A stretch of DNA of 64,000 bases from Paracoccaceae bacterium (lineage in GTDB: Bacteria > Pseudomonadota > Alphaproteobacteria > Rhodobacterales > Rhodobacteraceae): positions 62,001-126,000 of the forward strand of contig JAIXPH010000048.1 of assembly GCA_027486345.1 (NCBI GenBank), given 5' to 3'. The notes beneath the pieces were generated by a model, which made no database searches, was not told the origin of the DNA, and worked only from the letters and a program-made list of their open reading frames with translations. Position numbers and translations under genes: made by a program. Shown here one piece after another: positions 27,467-36,386 of the stretch (positions within the stretch are counted from its first letter, which is position 1; each line of letters begins with the position of its first letter).

Positions 27467-27589
27467 TCAGGCAGCAAGCCAGATGAAACCGGCCACGAAA
27501 AGGGCAAGGAAGACCAGCACGGCCATGGCCACCATGCCCCCGGCGCGCATCTCTTCTTTGGTGGGTTTGCGGTTGGGGTCGGGGGTCAT
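27467..27589 (-). CDS. 40-residue single-span membrane protein
   Basis: A short gene between pyrB and the PyrC' homologue, on the same strand. It reads MTPDPNRKPTKEEMRAGGM, then one hydrophobic segment of about 20 residues (VAMAVLVFLALFVAGFIWLA). The stop is 14 bases ahead of the PyrC' start. Codon use and position in the operon support a real gene, but no family is recognised and no strong ribosome-binding site is visible. Confidence 0.6.
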   Translation of the reverse strand: MTPDPNRKPTKEEMRAGGMVAMAVLVFLALFVAGFIWLAA

Positions 27590-27638
27590 GCGAGATACCG
27601 CCGCAAGAGAGGGTGGGCAGGCGTAACGGTCAGGATTG

Positions 27639-27661
27639 CCCCGATGCCCAAAGCATCGGGG
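27639..27661. terminator. 9-bp stem-loop after pyrB
   Basis: A perfect stem CCCCGATGC/GCATCGGGG (27639-27647 and 27653-27661) with a CCAAA loop. It shares its last bases with the start of the larger inverted repeat at 27658. It may be a processing or attenuation site in the pyrB operon; no U-tract follows on either strand. Confidence 0.5.
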
Positions 27662-27732
27662 CGCGGCCGTCCCGCCCCCCCGGGGCGGCCGCACGTATAC
27701 GTGCAACCACCCCGGCGTGACGGCCGCGCCCC
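27658..27732. repeat. Nested inverted repeat, possible three-way junction
   Basis: Outer arms GGGGCGCGGCCGTC (27658-27671) and GACGGCCGCGCCCC (27719-27732) are a perfect 14-bp inverted repeat. Inside are a GC stem CCGCCCC/GGGGCGG (27672-27678 and 27682-27688) and a perfect 14-bp palindrome GCACGTATACGTGC (27691-27704). Together they would fold as a multi-branched structure in either RNA strand or as a cruciform. It sits just downstream of pyrB. Confidence 0.8.
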
Positions 27733-27764
27733 TGCCGTTGCGCTTTGATTTCGTTTCTCTGGCC

Positions 27765-28727
27765 TCACACCATCACCTCCGCCGCCTTGGCCCCGCGCTC
27801 TGCCCGCAGGTTCCGCGCAAGCAGGTCCATGCAGGCCATCCGGACGGCGACGCCCATCTCGACCTGCTCTTGGATCACCGAGCGGTTGATGTCATCGGCA
27901 ATCTCGCCGTCAATCTCCACCCCCCGGTTCATGGGCCCCGGATGCATCACGATGGCGTCGGGCTTGGCATAGGCCAGCTTTTCAGCGTCCAGCCCGTAGC
28001 GGTGGTAATACTCCCGCTCGGACGGAATGAACCCGCCATCCATGCGTTCCTTCTGCAAACGCAGCATCATCACCACGTCGCACCCCTCAAGCCCTGCTTT
28101 CATGTCGTCGTAAAGCTCGCAGCCAAACTCGCCCACACCCGCCGGCATCAGGGTGGGCGGCGCGATCAGGCGGATGCGGTTTTCCATCTTGCCCAGCAGG
28201 ATCAGGTTCGACCGCGCCACGCGCGAATGCGCGATGTCGCCGCAAATCGCCACGGTCAGGCGCTGGATACGCCCCTTGGCGCGGCGAATGGTCAAAGCGT
28301 CCAGCAGTGCCTGCGTCGGATGCTCATGCCGCCCGTCCCCCGCGTTCAGGACCGCGCAATTCACCTTGGAGGCCAGCAGGTTCACCGCGCCCGAGGCCCC
28401 GTGCCGTACCACCAGCAAATCCGGGTGCATTGCGTTCAGCGTCATCGCGGTGTCGATCAGCGTCTCGCCCTTCTTCACGCTGGAGGACGCCACCGACATG
28501 TTCATCACATCCGCGCCAAGGCGTTTTCCGGCCAGCTCAAAACTCGCCTGCGTGCGGGTGGAGTTCTCAAAGAACATGTTGATCTGCGTCATTCCCGCCA
28601 GCACGTCGGATTGTTTCACCGTGCGGCGGTTCAGATCGACATAGCGATCCGCCAGATCAAGGATGGTGACGATTTCCTGCGGCGACAGATGCTCGATCCC
28701 CAGAAGGTGGCGGGCGCGAAAGGACAT
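27765..28727 (-). CDS. pyrB: Aspartate carbamoyltransferase catalytic subunit
   Basis: A 320-residue enzyme that makes carbamoyl aspartate, the second step of pyrimidine synthesis. The carbamoyl-phosphate motif STRTQASFE follows FFEN near residue 55, with [11 protein letters not shown] and MHPGPMNRG later. Length fits. The ATG at 28727 has AAGGAGC six bases upstream. No pyrI regulatory gene is present. The 40-residue protein and PyrC' homologue follow on the same strand, and such PyrC' proteins form complexes with PyrB in pseudomonads, which may be the case here. Confidence 0.96.
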   Translation of the reverse strand: MSFRARHLLGIEHLSPQEIVTILDLADRYVDLNRRTVKQSDVLAGMTQINMFFENSTRTQASFELAGKRLGADVMNMSVASSSVKKGETLIDTAMTLNAMHPDLLVVRHGASGAVNLLASKVNCAVLNAGDGRHEHPTQALLDALTIRRAKGRIQRLTVAICGDIAHSRVARSNLILLGKMENRIRLIAPPTLMPAGVGEFGCELYDDMKAGLEGCDVVMMLRLQKERMDGGFIPSEREYYHRYGLDAEKLAYAKPDAIVMHPGPMNRGVEIDGEIADDINRSVIQEQVEMGVAVRMACMDLLARNLRAERGAKAAEVMV

Positions 28728-28901
28728 GAGCGGCTCCTTGGGGCATCTCTCCGGTGCGGCGGTTGCGCGGGTTATAGAAAGCCGGGGGGAAGGGGACAAG
28801 CACGAAGGACGACGCGGGTCGGATCGCAAAGCCGTTGCGCCTTGTGCAAGGCCGGGCACGGATGGTCCCCGGGGTCGGACTGGCCTGAGACTGTCAGAAT
28901 C

Positions 28902-28947
28902 GGGCCTCCCCTCTCCCCGCGGGGGAGAGGGTCAGGGTGAGGGGGCG
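28902..28947. repeat. Intergenic repeat, copy 1 of 2
   Basis: A GC-rich 46-base element that begins GGGCCTCCCCTCTCCCCGC and continues with GGGGGAGAGGGTCAGGGTG. A nearly identical copy is at 34291-34337, with one inserted C. Each can form a CTCTCCCC/GGGGAGAG hairpin. It sits in the gap between pyrB and the glycosylase gene. Confidence 0.85.
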
Positions 28948-28995
28948 TCTCCCCCGGCCCTTGCCGCCCCCGCCCCATGCGCCTACCGTCCCCGC

Positions 28996-29862
28996 ATGGG
29001 AATCGAGATCGACACATCCTCCCCCGCAGGGGTTCAGGCTGCCTTGGCCGCACTGGCGTGGCAGATCGATTGCGGCGTGACCGAATTCATCGGGGATGAT
29101 CCGGTCAATTCCTATGACCTGCCAGAGCGTGCGCCCTGGGCGGCAAAGCCCGCCGCAGCCCCCGGCGCGGTCGCACCTCCCGCCGCGCGCCCGGCCCCGA
29201 CGCCAGTGGCCGAGTTCACGCCGCGCATCACCCCCGAACAGCGCCAGCAACAGGCAGCGGATGAGGGCGTGGCCGCCGCAAAGGCCGCCGCCCGCGCTGC
29301 AACGGACCTTGACGCCCTGCGCGCAGCGCTTGCGGGCTTTGAGCATTGCGAGTTGAAGCAGGGCGCAAAATCGCTGGTCTTTTCCGATGGCCAGCCCGGC
29401 GCGCGGGTGCTGGTGCTGGGCGAGGCCCCAGGGCGGGACGAAGACTTGCACGGCAAGCCTTTCGTCGGCGCGGCAGGGCAGTTGCTGGACCGCATGTTCG
29501 CCGCCATCGGCCTGTCGCGCGACAGTGCCGACCTGCAATCGGCGCTCTATATCACCAACGTCATGCCATGGCGGCCACCGGGCAATCGCGACCCCTCGCC
29601 CGAGGAAATCGCCATGATGCGCCCCTTTGTCGAACGCCATATCGAACTCGCCCGTCCACAGGTGATCGTGCTGATGGGGAATACGCCCTGTTCGGCACTC
29701 TTGGGCGCGAAGGGCATCCTGCGCCTGCGCGGCACATGGACCACGGCTCTGGACCGGCCGGTGATGCCGATGACGCATCCGGCCTATCTGTTGCGCAACC
29801 CCGCCGCCAAGCGCGAGGCTTGGGCCGATCTGCTGGCGATCCGCGAAAGGCTGACCCCATGA
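28996..29862 (+). CDS. Family 4-like uracil-DNA glycosylase without iron-sulfur cysteines
   Basis: A 288-residue protein. The C-terminal 175 residues match family 4 uracil-DNA glycosylases: GEAPGRDEDLHGKPFVG (motif A), ITNVMPWRPPGNRDPSPEE and MTHPAYLLRNP (motif B). The four-cysteine iron-sulfur site is mostly lost: C118 remains, but its partner three residues earlier is F115, and two other positions are W192 (normally cysteine in KCRPPGNR) and M208. The N-terminal 110 residues are proline- and alanine-rich and low complexity, unlike canonical members. The start at 28996 gives a sensible N terminus. The stop overlaps the LysE gene by four bases. Confidence 0.85.
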   Translation: MGIEIDTSSPAGVQAALAALAWQIDCGVTEFIGDDPVNSYDLPERAPWAAKPAAAPGAVAPPAARPAPTPVAEFTPRITPEQRQQQAADEGVAAAKAAARAATDLDALRAALAGFEHCELKQGAKSLVFSDGQPGARVLVLGEAPGRDEDLHGKPFVGAAGQLLDRMFAAIGLSRDSADLQSALYITNVMPWRPPGNRDPSPEEIAMMRPFVERHIELARPQVIVLMGNTPCSALLGAKGILRLRGTWTTALDRPVMPMTHPAYLLRNPAAKREAWADLLAIRERLTP

Positions 29863-30491
29863 CGCTGCCGGTCGATCCCCTTGTGCTGCTGGCCTTCGTG
29901 CCCGCGGCCTTGGCGCTGAACCTGACACCGGGGGCGGACATGATGTTCACGCTGGCCCAGGGTCTGAAATCCGGGCCGCGCGCCGGGTTGGCGGCCAATG
30001 CGGGCATTGCGGCGGGCGGGATGATCCATACGCTGATCGCGGGGCTGGGCCTTGGCGCAGTGGTGGCCGCGCATCCGGCGGCCTTTGACGTGATCCGCTG
30101 GGGCGGGGTGGTTTATCTCTTGTATCTCGCTATCATGGCGTTGCGCTCCGGCCCCTTGGGCCAAGGGGCGACGGTCGCACCGCGCCCGCTGGGGCGCGTG
30201 TTTCTGGACGGGATGCTGGTCAACCTGCTGAACCCCAAGGTGATCCTGTTCATCCTGGCCTTCCTGCCGCAATTCGTGGACCCGACCCGGCCCGTCCTCG
30301 CGCAGTTCTTGACGCTGGGGGTGGTCTTCGCGACCGGCGGTCTGCTGGTCAATGGCGCGGTCGCGGTCTTTGCGGGCGGAGTCGGGCAGCGGCTGGCGGC
30401 CTCTGACGCCATCGCACGCTGGCTGGGGCGGGTGAGTGCGACGATCTTCGCAGGGCTGGCCCTGCGTCTGGCCCTGATGCAGAGGGGGTAA
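29859..30491 (+). CDS. LysE/RhtB family exporter
   Basis: A 210-residue polytopic membrane protein of the LysE superfamily, which exports amino acids or related compounds. The N-terminal LNLTPGADMMFTLAQGLKSG is the family's NPGP-like region, and LVNLLNPKVILFILAFLPQF is the second conserved segment. About six spans are predicted. The ATG at 29859 overlaps the glycosylase stop as ATGA. The moaB gene starts four bases after its stop. Substrate unknown. Confidence 0.93.
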   Translation: MTLPVDPLVLLAFVPAALALNLTPGADMMFTLAQGLKSGPRAGLAANAGIAAGGMIHTLIAGLGLGAVVAAHPAAFDVIRWGGVVYLLYLAIMALRSGPLGQGATVAPRPLGRVFLDGMLVNLLNPKVILFILAFLPQFVDPTRPVLAQFLTLGVVFATGGLLVNGAVAVFAGGVGQRLAASDAIARWLGRVSATIFAGLALRLALMQRG

Positions 30492-30495
30492 GCCC

Positions 30496-31038
30496 ATGTC
30501 CCGTATTGACGAAAGCCGGGATTTCATCCCGGTCCGCATCGCGGTCCTGACCGTCAGCGACACGCGCACCGCCGCGGATGACCGTTCCGGCGATACGCTG
30601 GTCGAACGCCTGACCGGTGCGGGGCACGTGCTGGCCGCGCGGGGCATCGTACAGGACGACCGGGCCGAGATCGCCGCCCGCCTGCGCGGCTGGATCGCCG
30701 ATCCGGAGGTGGATGTGATCCTGACCACCGGCGGCACCGGCCTGACCGGGCGCGACGTGACCGTCGAGGCGCATCGCGATGTCTATGAAAAAGAGATCGA
30801 GGCCTTTGGCACGGTCTTCACCCTCGTCTCGATGCAGAAGATCGGCACCTCGGCGGTGCAGTCGCGCGCCTGTGGCGGGGTGGCGGGGGGGACGTATCTG
30901 TTCGCGCTGCCGGGGTCACCGGGTGGGTGCCGGGACGCTTGGGATGAGATATTGCGCTGGCAGTTGGATTACCGCCACCGTCCCTGCAACTTCGTCGAGA
31001 TTTTCCCAAGGTTGGAAGAGCACAAGCGGCGGAAATAG
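30496..31038 (+). CDS. moaB: Molybdenum cofactor biosynthesis protein MoaB
   Basis: A 180-residue MogA/MoaB-type protein that adenylates molybdopterin or supports that step. TVSDTR near the N terminus, LTTGGTGLTGRDVTVEA in the middle and ALPGSPGGCRDAWDEIL near the C terminus are family motifs. It is third in the run glycosylase, LysE, moaB and is the only molybdenum-cofactor synthesis gene in the window. Confidence 0.94.
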   Translation: MSRIDESRDFIPVRIAVLTVSDTRTAADDRSGDTLVERLTGAGHVLAARGIVQDDRAEIAARLRGWIADPEVDVILTTGGTGLTGRDVTVEAHRDVYEKEIEAFGTVFTLVSMQKIGTSAVQSRACGGVAGGTYLFALPGSPGGCRDAWDEILRWQLDYRHRPCNFVEIFPRLEEHKRRK

Positions 31039-31101
31039 ATCTTTGTCCAGTGTAACGGCAGGGATTGCATTGATGCCCAAAGCTACGGGCCAAAAGAAGG
31101 C

Positions 31102-31899
31102 TCACCCCCCCGGACAGCCCCGGATCTCCACCGCCCGATCCGGCGCGATCACGGTGACCACCACGCCCGACCGATCCAAAGCGAAAGGCGCGCCGTCAGG
31201 GGGGACCATATCGACCACAGCCGTCAGACGCCCGGCGTCGCGGGTCGTCGTCGCCTCGGACACCCAGACGCCCGGCAGGCCGGATTCCAGCACCACCGTC
31301 TCTTCGGTCCCCTGCGAGGGCAGATCGAGATGCGCCGTCACGCGCAGCCCGTCGCGGATCGGCTCGACCGCGCAATGCACGGCGATCACACCGGCCTGTC
31401 CGGCGCTGATGGGCTGATCGGCCAGTGCCGTGCGGATGGCTGCTTCGCCGCCACCCGGTGTCAAATCGGCGGACAGGTCCAGCGTCGCAGGCATGCAGAT
31501 GTCCTTGCACACCCCAAGATCGACCCGCATCCGCAGCGCCACGGGCTGGGCGGGGTCCAGCGGCTCCACCTCCAGCGGCAGGACGAGCGCGTCATGATAG
31601 CCCACGCTTTGCATCCCGTTCAGATGAAACACCGACGGGCGCGGCCAATACAGGCGCACCGCCTTGACGTTCTGCGATCCGGTCCAGTCGAACACCGGCG
31701 GAATGCCCGCATCGCCCGGCGCGCGCCAATAGGTCTTCCATCCCGGCGCGAAGGCCATCTCCAACCCGGCCATGCGTGTGCCGTGATCGGTGACAAAGCC
31801 CGGCAACAGCCGCGCCGCAAGGATATCGGCCTGCGTCTGGGCTTTGGCGGTCGGGGCCGACAGGGTCAGCACGGCAAGGGTGAGGGCAGTTTTCAACAT
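31102..31899 (-). CDS. Exported DsbD N-terminal domain-like protein
   Basis: A 265-residue periplasmic protein with signal peptide (MLKTALTLAVLTLSAPTAKA). The mature part resembles the DsbD alpha (DsbC-binding) domain with WKTYWRAPGDAG and a redox-type CxxxC in GVCKDICMP, which in DsbD carries electrons to DsbC-like proteins. There is no membrane or thioredoxin-like domain of DsbD on the same chain, so it would depend on a separate CcdA or DsbD partner. It is divergent from yqgE. Confidence 0.85.
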   Translation of the reverse strand: MLKTALTLAVLTLSAPTAKAQTQADILAARLLPGFVTDHGTRMAGLEMAFAPGWKTYWRAPGDAGIPPVFDWTGSQNVKAVRLYWPRPSVFHLNGMQSVGYHDALVLPLEVEPLDPAQPVALRMRVDLGVCKDICMPATLDLSADLTPGGGEAAIRTALADQPISAGQAGVIAVHCAVEPIRDGLRVTAHLDLPSQGTEETVVLESGLPGVWVSEATTTRDAGRLTAVVDMVPPDGAPFALDRSGVVVTVIAPDRAVEIRGCPGG

Positions 31900-32029
31900 G
31901 GCGCGACCATGCCCCAGCCACCGGCGCGGAGGAAATCACGATAAGGCGAAGCCCGGAACCACGACGGGGACTTGAGGCATCCTCGCAACAGGGCCACATT
32001 GGCCAGAGGCGGGACAAAGGAACAGCACG

Positions 32030-32584
32030 ATGGACCTTGACGGAAAACTGCTGATCGCGATGCCCGGCATGGGGGACCCTAGGTTCGAGAAGAGCGTGAT
32101 CCTGATCTGCGCCCATTCCGACGATGGCGCGATGGGGCTGATCATCAACCGCCCCGCGCGAGACTTGTCCTTTGCCAACCTGCTGGAACAGTTGAACATT
32201 CCCTCTGGCGACAGCGGGCGTGACATCCATGTGCATTACGGCGGCCCCGTGGAACGCGGGCGCGGGTTCGTGCTGCACAGCCGGGATTATCGCGGCGGTC
32301 CGGCGACGATGCAGATTGACGCCACCTTCGGCATGACCGCGACGCTGGACATCCTCGAGGCCTTGGCCGCAGGCGATGGACCGGCGCAGGCCCTGCTGGC
32401 CTTGGGCTATTCGGGCTGGGGTCCGGGGCAACTCGAGCAGGAAATCCTCGCGAATGGCTGGCTGATCGCGGATGCGGCGGCGGATGTGGTGTTTTCCGCC
32501 GATGATGCGGGAAAATGGGCGGCGGTGCTGCGCGGGATGGGAATCGATCCGGTCAGCCTCTCCGCCACCGCCGGGCGGGCCTGA
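32030..32584 (+). CDS. yqgE: YqgE/AlgH family protein (UPF0301)
   Basis: A 184-residue protein of the YqgE/AlgH family. LLIAMPGMGDPRFEKSVILICAH, GLIINRPARDL and GGPVERGRGFVLHS are the hallmark segments. The role is not firmly established; Pseudomonas AlgH is linked to alginate regulation. The next gene starts directly after the stop (TGAATG), so they are coupled. Confidence 0.94.
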   Translation: MDLDGKLLIAMPGMGDPRFEKSVILICAHSDDGAMGLIINRPARDLSFANLLEQLNIPSGDSGRDIHVHYGGPVERGRGFVLHSRDYRGGPATMQIDATFGMTATLDILEALAAGDGPAQALLALGYSGWGPGQLEQEILANGWLIADAAADVVFSADDAGKWAAVLRGMGIDPVSLSATAGRA

Positions 32585-33055
32585 ATGCCCGACTCTGCCG
32601 CGACCCGCGCCTATGCGCGCCTTTTGGCCGACAGTTTCGCCCGCGTGGTGGGGCGCGACCTGATCCCCGGTCAGGCGGGTATGGACGCGGCCACCCTGAC
32701 CGCCACGCTGCGGGACCTGCCGCATCCCGTGGTGTCGCACGGGACCGAGGTTGATCCCGTCTTCCGCTATGCCAATACCGCCGCGCTGCACCTGTGGGAG
32801 ATGGACTGGGACCGCTTCACCCGCCTGCCCTCGCGCCTGTCCGCCGAGACGGAGCCGGACATTCAGGGCGACCGCGCCCGGCTTCTGGCGGCGGCACTGA
32901 CCAAGGTCTGGGTCGGCGACTACCAAGGCATCCGCATCTCGGCCACGGGACGGCGGTTCATGATCCGCGACACGGTGCTGTGGACGGTCACGGACGCGCA
33001 GGGGACGCGGCATGGACAGGCGGCCTTGATCGGGCGGGTCGAACCGCTTGGCTGA
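32585..33055 (+). CDS. MEKHLA domain-containing protein
   Basis: A 156-residue protein matching the MEKHLA domain, a PAS-related sensory fold. PHPVVSHGTEVDPVFRYANTAALHLWEMDW is the conserved start, and GRRFMIRDTVLWTVTDAQG the end. No output domain is attached. It begins at the base after the yqgE stop. Ligand and partner are unknown. Confidence 0.85.
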   Translation: MPDSAATRAYARLLADSFARVVGRDLIPGQAGMDAATLTATLRDLPHPVVSHGTEVDPVFRYANTAALHLWEMDWDRFTRLPSRLSAETEPDIQGDRARLLAAALTKVWVGDYQGIRISATGRRFMIRDTVLWTVTDAQGTRHGQAALIGRVEPLG

Positions 33056-33111
33056 TTGCAGGCGGTCTTTGGAATTGGTAAGGAAAGATGACCACTTTCC
33101 GAGGACCCGCC

Positions 33112-34275
33112 ATGACCGTGATCACCTGCATCGACGACCTGAAACGCCTGCACAAGCGGCGGGTGCCGAAGATGTTCTTCGATTACTGCGAAAGCGGCAG
33201 CTACACCGAACAGACCTTCCGCGACAATGTCAGCGATTTCCACCAGATCCGCCTGCGTCAGAAGGTGGCCGTGGACATGTCGAACCGGTCCACCGCAGGG
33301 ACGATGATCGGGCAAGCCGTCACCATGCCCGTTGCCCTTGCCCCCGTCGGCTTCACCGGCATGCAAAGCGCGGATGGCGAGATCAAGGCGGCGCGGGCAG
33401 CGGAAAAGTTTGGCTTGCCCTTCACCCTGTCCACCATGTCGATCTGTTCGATCGAGGATGTGGCCGAACACACCACCGCGCCCTTCTGGTTCCAGCTTTA
33501 CGTCATGCAGGACCATGACTTCGTGGATCGCCTGATCCAGCGGGCACAGGCGGCCAGATGTTCCGCGCTGGTGCTGACGCTGGACCTGCAAATCCTTGGC
33601 CAGCGGCACAAGGATTTGAAAAACGGCCTGTCCGCCCCGCCGCGCCTGACGCTTCCCAACATCCTTGACATGTGTCGCCGCCCGCGTTGGGCCATGGGAA
33701 TGCTGGGCACCAAGCGCCACACCTTCCGCAACATCGTTGGCCATGCCAAGGGCGTGGGCGACCTGTCCTCGCTCTCGTCCTGGACCAACGAACAGTTCGA
33801 CCCGCAACTCGACTGGGCGAAGGTCGCCCGCATCCGCGACCAATGGGGCGGCAAGTTCATCCTGAAGGGCATCCTCGACGAAGAGGACGCCAAGCGCGCG
33901 GCGGAATTCGGGGCCGATGCGATCATCGTGTCAAACCACGGCGGGCGACAGTTGGACGGTGCCCTGTCGTCGATCCGCATGTTGCCGCGCATCGTCGATG
34001 CCGTGGCGGGCCGCTGTGAGGTCTGGCTGGATTCAGGCATCCGCTCGGGTCAGGACATCCTCAAGGCGCTGGCGATGGGGGCCAATGCCACGATGATCGG
34101 GCGGTCCTACATCTATGGCCTCGGCGCGATGGGAGAGGCGGGGGTGACCGCCGCGCTGTCCATCCTGCGCAAGGAACTGGACGTGACGATGGCCCTCTGC
34201 GGCGAGCGGGTCGTGAAGAACCTCGGACGGCACAACCTTCTGGTGCCCAAGGGCTTCGAAGGGGACTGGGCGTAA
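33112..34275 (+). CDS. lldD: FMN-dependent L-lactate dehydrogenase
   Basis: A 387-residue alpha-hydroxy-acid oxidase-family enzyme that oxidises L-lactate to pyruvate on the membrane. FMN-binding and catalytic features are the N-terminal KRRVPKMFFDYCESGS, LSTMSICSIEDVAE, the base histidine in VSNHGGRQLDG and the C-terminal GIRSGQDILKALAMGA with MIGRSYIYGL. GAGGAC precedes ATG 33112, matching the usual N terminus; ATG 33088 would add eight residues. A copy of the 46-base repeat follows at 34291. Confidence 0.93.
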   Translation: MTVITCIDDLKRLHKRRVPKMFFDYCESGSYTEQTFRDNVSDFHQIRLRQKVAVDMSNRSTAGTMIGQAVTMPVALAPVGFTGMQSADGEIKAARAAEKFGLPFTLSTMSICSIEDVAEHTTAPFWFQLYVMQDHDFVDRLIQRAQAARCSALVLTLDLQILGQRHKDLKNGLSAPPRLTLPNILDMCRRPRWAMGMLGTKRHTFRNIVGHAKGVGDLSSLSSWTNEQFDPQLDWAKVARIRDQWGGKFILKGILDEEDAKRAAEFGADAIIVSNHGGRQLDGALSSIRMLPRIVDAVAGRCEVWLDSGIRSGQDILKALAMGANATMIGRSYIYGLGAMGEAGVTAALSILRKELDVTMALCGERVVKNLGRHNLLVPKGFEGDWA

Positions 34276-34290
34276 GACCGCGTCCCGACT

Positions 34291-34337
34291 GGGCCTCCCC
34301 TCTCCCCGCCGGGGGAGAGGGTCAGGGTGAGGGGGCG
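34291..34337. repeat. Intergenic repeat, copy 2 of 2
   Basis: Second copy of the 46-base element at 28902-28947, one base longer (CCCCGCC instead of CCCCGC before GGGGGAGAGG). It lies 15 bases past the lldD stop and overlaps the last codons of the minus-strand MFS gene, so here it is partly coding. Confidence 0.85.
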
Positions 34338-35494
34338 CCGCCCGCACGCCGCATCAAGGGGGCCACCACAAGCACCGTCAGCAGCATGGCGGCGGCGAAG
34401 ACGAAGGCGAAGCGCAGGCCGAAGGTGCCTGCAACAAAGCCCAGCATCGGCGGGCCGAAGAAATAGCCAAAGTACCCCAGCAGCGTCGCCCGCGCCACCG
34501 CCCGCGCCCGTGACTCGGGCGCGGCGAGCCTGCCCACCAGCGAAAACCCGGTGGGTGCGATCACCGAAGACCCGACCCCCATGACGATGAACCCGGCATA
34601 GGCCAGACCAGGGGAAGTCGCCAGCGCCGCGCCCAGCGCGCCACAGGCTGACAGCACCGCGCCCCCCATCAGCAGCCGGAAGGGATTGATCCGCGCCACC
34701 AGCCCCTGCCCCGCCAGCCGCGCGAACCCCATCGTCAGGGCCAGCGCCGCAGGCCCCATCGCGCCCTGTTCAGGACTGCCGCCGAGGGTCTGTTCGATGT
34801 GCAGGGCAGACCAGTTCTCGGCCGCGTTTTCGGTCAGGAAGGCGATCAGCACGATCACCCCACCAAAGACCGGGATCAGGCCCAGCGGCGCGGCGCTGCC
34901 ATCCTTGGGCTTGCGCAGCCCGTCAATCCGGCCATCGGCCTCAAGGGTCAGGACCACCATCGCCAAGGCCAGCGCGGCGCAGGTGCCCATCACCCAGGCC
35001 GGGCCCCACTCTGCCCCGCGCATTGCCCCCGTGGCCAAGGCCCCGCCCGCATAGCCAAAACTGTAGGCGGCATGGCAGAGGTTCATCAGATGCAGGCCCC
35101 GCGCGTTTTCCAGGGCCGAGACGCGGGCATTCATCAGCACATCGGTCAGCCCGGTCCCCGCCCCGCAGGCCATCATGGCAAAGGGAAACAGCAGCGGCAG
35201 CCAGACCTGCCCCGGCAACATGAAGGCCAGCGCCATGATCCCCGCCGCGACCGGCAAGGCCACACGCCCCAAAGCCGCCCCGATCATCGGCGCGGCCAGC
35301 ATCGCCGACACGGCGGCCAAAGGCGTGGCCAGCAGCAAGAGGCCCAAGCTGCGCTCATCCACGCCCAGTTGCGCCTTCAGGTCCGGCAAGACGGCGGCAA
35401 AGGTGCCCCAGAGCACCCCCATCGCGGCAAATGCGGCAAGGGGCGCGCGGGCGGCGGAAAGGGTCTTGCCAAAGGCGGGGAACATGCGATCCAT
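34322..35494 (-). CDS. MFS transporter
   Basis: A 390-residue membrane protein with about 12 spans and major-facilitator features: a first half with [20 protein letters not shown] and [21 protein letters not shown], and a second half with [11 protein letters not shown] and [11 protein letters not shown]. It resembles MFS proteins often called fucose/glucose-type (FucP-like), but the substrate cannot be assigned. The ATG at 35494 is preferred over 35521. The repeat at 34291-34337 forms its last codons. Confidence 0.85.
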   Translation of the reverse strand: MDRMFPAFGKTLSAARAPLAAFAAMGVLWGTFAAVLPDLKAQLGVDERSLGLLLLATPLAAVSAMLAAPMIGAALGRVALPVAAGIMALAFMLPGQVWLPLLFPFAMMACGAGTGLTDVLMNARVSALENARGLHLMNLCHAAYSFGYAGGALATGAMRGAEWGPAWVMGTCAALALAMVVLTLEADGRIDGLRKPKDGSAAPLGLIPVFGGVIVLIAFLTENAAENWSALHIEQTLGGSPEQGAMGPAALALTMGFARLAGQGLVARINPFRLLMGGAVLSACGALGAALATSPGLAYAGFIVMGVGSSVIAPTGFSLVGRLAAPESRARAVARATLLGYFGYFFGPPMLGFVAGTFGLRFAFVFAAAMLLTVLVVAPLMRRAGGAPSP

Positions 35495-35689
35495 GAGGGC
35501 AGGATAGGGCCGCTGGCGCACCCGGCTTTCCTGCCCGCGACACCCGGCCCCCCCGCCGCGACCCGTACGAAAGCAGCGGTTTTGCAGGCGTTTCCCGCTT
35601 TCCTTTGCCCCGATTCCCTGCTATCCGCCGCCGGTCGCGCCGTTTCACCCTTGGAGGGCGGCGGACTGAAACTCGATAGGAGAGACAAA

Positions 35690-36277
35690 ATGGCTCGTGA
35701 GATCATTGATCTTGAAGCCCAGGCACGGACGGGGACAGGCAAGGGGGCCGCTCGTCAAGCTCGTCGTGAGGGCTACGTTCCCGGGATCATCTATGGTGAC
35801 GGCAAAGAACCGACGCCGATCAACATGAACTACAACTACCTGCTCAAGCGCCTGCGTCAGGGCCGCTTCCTGCAGACCCTGTTCAACATCAAGGTTGCCG
35901 GTGGCGAAGAAGCCCATGTGATCTGCCGCGGCGTCCAGCGTGATGTCGTCAAGGATCTGCCGACCCACGTGGACTTCATGCGCATTCACGACGAATCGCG
36001 CATCAACCTGTTCATCCATGTTGAATTCGTGAACCACGAAGCCTCGCCGGGCCTGAAGCGCGGCGGCACGCTGACCGTGATCCGTCACGAAGTGGAACTG
36101 GAAGTGCTGGCCGGCGATATCCCGGACCACATCACCGTTGACCTGACCGGCAAGCAGATCGGCGACGTGATCCACGTCAATGACATCGAACTGCCCGCAG
36201 GCGCCGTGCCGACCGTGTCGCGCAACTTCGCCATCGCGAACATCGCCGCACCGACCGGTCTGGCCGCTTCGGAATGA
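35690..36277 (+). CDS. rplY: 50S ribosomal protein L25 (Ctc/TL5 type)
   Basis: A 195-residue 5S rRNA-binding ribosomal protein. The N-terminal TL5/L25 domain has [25 protein letters not shown], the middle [18 protein letters not shown], and the C-terminal CTC domain of about 95 residues. The two-domain form is typical outside enteric bacteria. ATG 35690 follows TAGGAGAGACAAA, a good ribosome-binding site. A strong terminator follows. The pth gene often sits next to rplY and is indeed nearby at 38218, but a chemoreceptor gene intervenes. Confidence 0.97.
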   Translation: MAREIIDLEAQARTGTGKGAARQARREGYVPGIIYGDGKEPTPINMNYNYLLKRLRQGRFLQTLFNIKVAGGEEAHVICRGVQRDVVKDLPTHVDFMRIHDESRINLFIHVEFVNHEASPGLKRGGTLTVIRHEVELEVLAGDIPDHITVDLTGKQIGDVIHVNDIELPAGAVPTVSRNFAIANIAAPTGLAASE

Positions 36278-36310
36278 TCCGCGTCCTTCGGGACCGATCC
36301 TGAGACATGG

Positions 36311-36345
36311 AAAAGGCGACGGGCATCCCCGTCGTCTTTTTGCTT
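36311..36345 (+). terminator. Rho-independent terminator of rplY
   Basis: The stem CGACGGG/CCCGTCG (36317-36323 and 36328-36334) with CATC loop is followed by TCTTTTTGCTTTTG. AAAAGG before the stem could pair with the U-tract for read-through control from the opposite side, where the convergent chemoreceptor gene ends. Confidence 0.9.
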
Positions 36346-36386
36346 TTGACCCGGCGGGCTTGCGCCGAGCGCCGTGCCCAGTCGGA

